Shown here piece after piece: positions 59,335 to 64,000 of a DNA stretch of 64,000 bases; within the stretch, counting starts at the first letter, position 1; every line of letters starts with the position of its first letter. The notes under the pieces were generated by a model that searched no databases, had not been told where the DNA came from, and was given only the letters and a program-made list of their open reading frames with translations. Both the position numbers and the translations under genes were made by a program. The stretch is from Lycocorax pyrrhopterus obiensis (lineage: Eukaryota; Chordata; Aves; Passeriformes; Paradisaeidae), in assembly GCA_014706295.1 (NCBI GenBank), contig JACSVZ010000009.1, positions 37,079,768 through 37,143,767 on the forward strand, given 5' to 3'.

Positions 59335-59616
59335 AGCACCTGTGTAGGGCACAACAGCTCTGTAGGGCACAGTCCCTGTAGGACACAACCCTGTAGGACA
59401 CAGCACCTGTAGGGGACAGCCCTAAGGACACAGCCCTGGAGGACCCAGCACTTGTAAGACACAGCCCTGTGTAGCAGAGAGCCCTGTGTAGGACACAACA
59501 GCTCTGTAGGGCACAGCCCTGTAGGACACAGCCTTTGAAGGACACAGCACCTGTAGGACACAGCCCAGTGTAGGACACACCCCTACAGGACACAGCCCTG
59601 TGTAGGACACAGAGCC
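59335..59616. repeat. Degenerate minisatellite, 15-bp-type unit
   Basis: About 18 imperfect copies of a unit close to ctgtaggacacagcc, with variants gtgtaggacacag, ctgtagggcaca and 3-7 bp spacers. The minus strand reads as Cys-Pro-Thr-Gly-like repeats inside a 334-aa open frame (58970-59974). Since the unit contains no stop in that frame, the open frame is explained by the repeat. Confidence 0.92.
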
Positions 59617-61040
59617 ACTGTCCCTCCGACCCACAGGACCAAGCAGAAGGCAGGACACAGCACCGAGCCCGAAGCCGAGGCCTGGGAGCCAGAATAGGGA
59701 AATCAAAGCGGTCCTGGCCCACGGCCAAACCCAGAGCAGCCCTGCACCAAAGCGTCTGCCCCACACACTGAAACTCCCAGGGAAGCACAGACCCATGGAG
59801 TTCCCTATTTCTTTTAATTAATAGAATTTGCCTCCGGGCCTTTTGGGAGCGTTCAGACAACCATTGTTGCTGGTGTTCCCACACTTTCCCTTCCTCTGCT
59901 GGTTCTCTGCTGTTGCAGAACTCAGACACAATGACACAAAACAGCCTAAGTTCAAAAAACTTCAGGAATGTCATCGTCTGTCCCAGGAGCTGCTGGGGCC
60001 CCTCTCAGCCTCTGCACAGACTGCACCCCAAAGCCTGCAAACGTCCCCACCAAGCCGGCTGCTGGCCCATTCAAATGCCTCTTCTTGCAATTTATATTCT
60101 GCATAGGTTTTGAATGCTTTATCAATCTCGCAGGAGATAACATCCAAACAAACAAGAAACGGGTTTAATGATAAACCCTATCAGAAGATATTATCTTTCA
60201 GCTGTTAAATGCCTCAGTGTTTGGCCAAAGCAGATGGAGGCAGACCCGAGATGTGCATTTGGAAATGAAAAGAAACACTGACAGTGGGCTGATTACAGTG
60301 ATCTCAGTGGATGACTTTCATATGACTGTGACAATCCTGTGAATACAGAGATTATCTTGCAGGGATGGATTATATATTATTACAGTCCATTAGGTCCATC
60401 TCCTAAGTCTCACCATTTTAATGGCACATTTAACATCATGCAAATATTGGGGGAAAACACCGGTTTTCTCTCTCCTTTTTCAGCATTGTTGATCCCAGAC
60501 TAAATTTATCCAAGACCAGTGTGAGAAAATGTGTATTTAAGTTAAATGAGACTCAACAATTCATTTCAGCAGTGCACAGAAAGCAATCACACGACCCTAC
60601 CAATAAAACCGCTTAACACATGTCCTGGGATATTTCACCATGGAGCACAGGAGCTGATGGAGGAGCAGCGGCTCAGCCTGATCGATTTATTGCAATCCTT
60701 GAGGAGCTGAGGGGTCTTTCCACCCATAAATACTGGTTAAAATATGAACTACAAAGAAACGGAGGGAAGAGCCTCTCCAGGGCCGAGCACCACGGCAAAG
60801 AACACCACAGACAACGGGGAGCAAACCACCAAGTTTCTCCCTACAGGGTGTTGTAAAAATATTTCCTCCAGCTCCTCTCCATGAGAAAGTCAGTGAAGTC
60901 CCCGAGCCTCTCCTGGTTTCTTGCCAAAGCCATGTGAAAACACAATTGTTGCCTGATTTCAACATATAATATGACACAGGCTTGATAAATACCGGGCTCA
61001 AGTTCATAGGCTTTAGAGAGATGTTTCATTGCATGTCTAA
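59617..61040. other. Single-copy non-coding stretch
   Basis: No recognised gene. The segment 60150-60480 is repeat-free and a candidate conserved element. Confidence 0.5.
60150..60480. promoter_or_regulatory. Candidate conserved non-coding element
   Basis: Repeat-free, balanced-to-AT-rich segment with several transcription-factor-like strings: 'tttggccaaa' (palindromic NFI-like half sites), 'gatgactttcatatgactg' and 'ttatcttgca'. Based on composition only. Confidence 0.28.
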
Positions 61041-61106
61041 AGGGCTTGATCCCGTTCCAGCTGAAGTCAATGGACGTTCTCTCATTTACCACAGGACGAG
61101 GCCCCA
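61041..61106. repeat. Possible relic of an old amniote dispersed repeat
   Basis: 'gggcttgatcccgttccagc' followed by 'tgaagtcaatgg' and, about 25 bp later, 'acaggacgaggcccc' resembles the foldback block built on tgaagtcaatgg that is dispersed in many amniote genomes. I cannot name its family. The repeat may extend left towards 60840, where the minus strand has an 88-aa open frame of no known domain. Confidence 0.35.
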
Positions 61107-62439
61107 AAGCCTTGAAGGAATCCAGCCTTGCAGTTATAAAACCCAGTCTCTCGTGGCCAGAAATGTTTCAGGCTCTTGAAAAAGCCGGGCTGACAAAATG
61201 CAAATCAGTCACTTGGTGCAAACCCACAGCCCGGCACAGAAGATCTAATTCCATTTTGATCTCGTTTGCTTTTGTCTCTCTCTTTGGATTAAGCATTCCC
61301 ACCATTTTCACTGCAAGGTTTTTAATGTCCTGCAGCTGGATCTGCTGGGAAGGGCTGTGGGACACAAATTTAAGGCAGCAAAAGCAGCCCTGAAGACAGG
61401 CTCAGGTACTGAGCACAGCAGCATCTCCTCAGTGGTTTGTATTTGATTGTTGAAGGGACAGTTCTAATGTTTAAAAACCAGATGCAACCTTGAACTGAAG
61501 CTCCCTTGAGCTCATTAAAAATTTTATTCTATAAAATGAACCCATCACTTAAAAGAAATAATTTTAGGCTAATATTTGCTGTGGAATTCCTTATAAGGAT
61601 CCCTCCTAATGGGATGTAAAGAGCTTTTTCTCATGGCTGTCACAAGTAACAGACCTGAAATTAGGACCACCTTGTTAATTAGAATATTGTTAAAAGTTGA
61701 TCCACTGAAAATAAACATTAATGTTCCAAACTCTGACATTTTACTTTTACCTTCTCTTGGAAATCACACCACAAAAAAGAACTTCTTTTCAGTAGTAGAG
61801 ACATAATCTGAACCTCAAAGAGGAAAAGTGCAGCATCCAGATGTTGAAATGTCAGCACATCACATCCGGAAGATGCAGCAATCCCAAATTCTGTTCCTTC
61901 TTTAATCAGAAATCCAACAAACCCCAAGTTTCTGATAACAAATTATATCCTCTGGGAGAAATCTCTTCCTGCTGCCACTGTACAATCCATAAATTTGACA
62001 GGAAATCAATCAGTACCACTGCAAGAGCATTTTAAACAAAATCCCTATTGAATTCTCAAGGAAACTAAAGAGAATACCAAAAGAATCAGAAATTCCTACC
62101 CTGAGCTCCTTTGGAATGTACAACCTCCCAACGGTTGCTTTCCCAAATCAGAAACATCTTTGGAAATGAATCAGATATTCCCCACACATTAGCACTGCCT
62201 TCTCCCAGTAAAAATAAGGACATTTCAGCATGGCAGGGATAAACTTCGCTTTTTTTGAACTCCTGCACATTCTCAGAGACCTCAAAGATGATGGCAAGGA
62301 CACAACTTCTGGCCACAGCATTTAGGGCGGTTGCAAGAACCAACACTTTTAAAATAATAACCAGGTCATCAGATCCTCTACTTGTGACGTGGATGTTGAT
62401 ATCTTCCAAATTCCTGTCCTTCTTAGCCTTCAAAAAACA
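61107..62439. other. Single-copy non-coding stretch
   Basis: AT-rich with no recognised repeat. On the minus strand an open frame runs from the next CR1 through to 62086. It has no identifiable domain. Confidence 0.5.
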
Positions 62440-62796
62440 CTGAGAGGATTGGGATTGTTCAGCCTGGAGAAGAGAAGGATCTGGGCTGACCCAATTCTGG
62501 TCATCCAGTACCTGAAGGGAGCTGACAAGAAAGATGGAGAGGGACCATTTACAGTGGTCTGGAGTGAGAGGACAAGGGGGAATGGCTTCCCACTGACAGA
62601 GAGTAGGTGTAGGTGGGATATGAGGATTAAATTCTTCCCTGTGAGGGTGGTCAGGCCCTGGAAGTGTCCAAGGCCAGGTCAGATGGGGCTTGGAGCACCC
62701 TGGGATAGTGGGAGGTGTCCCTGCCCATGGCAAGGGCTGGAACTGGATGGGCTTTAAGATCCCTTCCAACCCAAACCAGTCTGGGATTCCATGGAA
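62440..62796 (+). mobile_element. CR1 LINE 3' fragment, type A
   Basis: 'ttgttcagcctggagaagag', 'catccagtacctgaagggag', 'ggacaagggggaatggcttc', 'ggccctggaagtgtccaagg' and 'gggctttaagatcccttcca', ending 'gggattccatg'. Relative to the other type A copies it lacks about 45 bp of the 'gaagctgtggctgcccctgg' region near 62657. Confidence 0.94.
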
Positions 62797-64000
62797 GACA
62801 AAGGGAGCTCAAAGCCCCCTTCACAGTGGGATACCCAAATCCCTGGACCACCAGCCTGGTGGTGGGAGGGCTTTGTCTGCTTTTCCTTGTGCTGCCACGT
62901 GACAAAACCAGAGGAGTGAAAGGAGAAAGGTTACGAGCAAAACCAGCTCTTCAGGATCACACCTTCAATAGCAAGTCCTGGAGTCTGACCTTGCTGCCAA
63001 GACTTGATCCATTTCATAGCAAACAGTGACACTGAAAAGCTGTAAAAGTTCGTGGTTCAGTGTGCAGGACTCTCCAGTTGTGCCCACACGTGGTACAGAT
63101 CAATCCCTGGTGAAATGCAGCTTGGATTAATCCCCACACAGAGCTAAAAATCCCAAGGAAAGCTTTAAGGGACAAAGCCACCCTGTCTGATCTCCAGCCC
63201 ACTGCTCCAGCCACTCACCCAGAGATGGACAATGATGACCTCCCAGAAAGTGAGAACAAGCTGTTCCTGAGCAAACCTCTCCAAAAGTCCAGCTGTAGGA
63301 TATGGAGAAGGGGCGACCACAACCACTTCCATCTGGAACATTTGGAAAAGGAGAGTTACACCAACCAAATCCTGCGGGGCCCGAGCCTGCCAGCGTGTGG
63401 GAGGATGTGCTCCAAGGCTCCTCGAGCCGTTCCTCTCCCTTTCTGGCTTCCAGAGGGAGCCAGACATCCCTCTCCGTCAGGCTGAGGCAGCTGGGCACAC
63501 GGGGAAGCTGAAAACCGGCGAAATTTCAGAGTGTAGGGGGACGGCCAGGACAGTTTCATTACTTCCACAGTCGAGCTGACGATATTTTGGTCGTGCAGTT
63601 TTGGATTTAGGCACTGAAGTCTGCCTCACTGCTAAATCCTTTTTTGGATTTGGCCTTAAAACCTTATGTTCAGCAGCATTTGTTTTATCTTCGAGACTCA
63701 GAACACAAGGAGAATTTGGCTTGACTATTTTCTTTCTTCATTCACACGAGGAATCCTGTGAATCCATGGGGATGGAAATATGATAATAATCTCTCCTTTA
63801 AATTCATCCCCATTATAGGACACCGAGGCTGCACAGCACAAAGGAAGAGCTTCGCAGTTCAGGATGTCAAATGTGCCTCCAGATTTCTTGGGTTTCACTG
63901 CAATATTGAACTAGACTTTTGGTAGCAGAATGGGAGCTCTTTTAAAAATAGTTTAGACAAGACATTTGGTAGAAAATGTTAAAGCATATTAACTAGTGAA
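62797..64000. other. Single-copy non-coding stretch to the window end
   Basis: No gene or dispersed repeat was recognised. Open frames around 63127-63568 overlap in several frames on both strands, a sign of chance in GC-richer DNA. Confidence 0.5.

Noticed and set aside
58970..59974. 334-aa minus-strand open frame
   Set aside because: It spans the CTGTAGGACACAGCC minisatellite, whose unit has no stop in this frame. The flanks show no domain and there are no splice signals of note.
62086..62769. 227-aa minus-strand open frame
   Set aside because: Half lies in a CR1. The remaining ~106 codons look plausible but match nothing I recognise, and the length is not unusual by chance in 64 kb.

Overview
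This window looks like non-coding avian DNA, probably from a passerine, and it holds no protein-coding gene that I can support. The main evidence is about 30 fragments of CR1, the dominant LINE of birds. They are spread over both strands and most are 5'-truncated. Three kinds of CR1 3' end occur: type A (…ccttccaacccaaacca…), type B (…gacctccaagatc…tccaacc… and its reverse) and type C (…cctgagttggaagggacccac…). The passerine placement is an inference from the abundance of type A and from the LTR family. No exon, tRNA, rRNA, CRISPR array or prokaryotic signal was recognised.

Four long terminal repeats of one retrovirus-like family are the most interesting dated structure. Two are simple solo LTRs of 367 bp (14502-14868 and 31705-32071). 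At 55133-56240 a CR1 was hit by a forward LTR, and that LTR was then hit by a reverse LTR of a diverged subfamily. Target-site duplications of 6 bp support these boundaries. Each LTR keeps a TATA box, an ATTAAA poly(A) signal and a CCAAT/palindrome block. No internal gag, pol or env sequence was found.

Layout: 1-9.7 kb has six CR1 copies, a CpG-rich cluster (885-1500) and one CR1 flanked by a 16-bp direct repeat. 9.7-18.5 kb is mostly single-copy, with AT-rich segments, a pyrimidine-rich tract and the first solo LTR. 18.5-31.4 kb is dotted with CR1s. 31.7-38 kb has the second LTR and single-copy DNA. 38.2-38.6 kb is a GATA/GTAGAT microsatellite. 39-50 kb is rich in CR1s. 50-64 kb contains the nested LTRs, a 15-bp-type minisatellite (59.3-59.6 kb), an old dispersed-repeat relic and a last CR1.

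Several AT-rich, repeat-free segments, notably 17640-18170, 56560-57077 and 60150-60480, look like candidate conserved non-coding or enhancer DNA. This rests only on composition and homeodomain-type cores, and cross-species alignment would decide it. The open frames present are short, overlap repeats or low-complexity DNA, or lack recognisable domains. I read the window as intergenic or deep intronic sequence.
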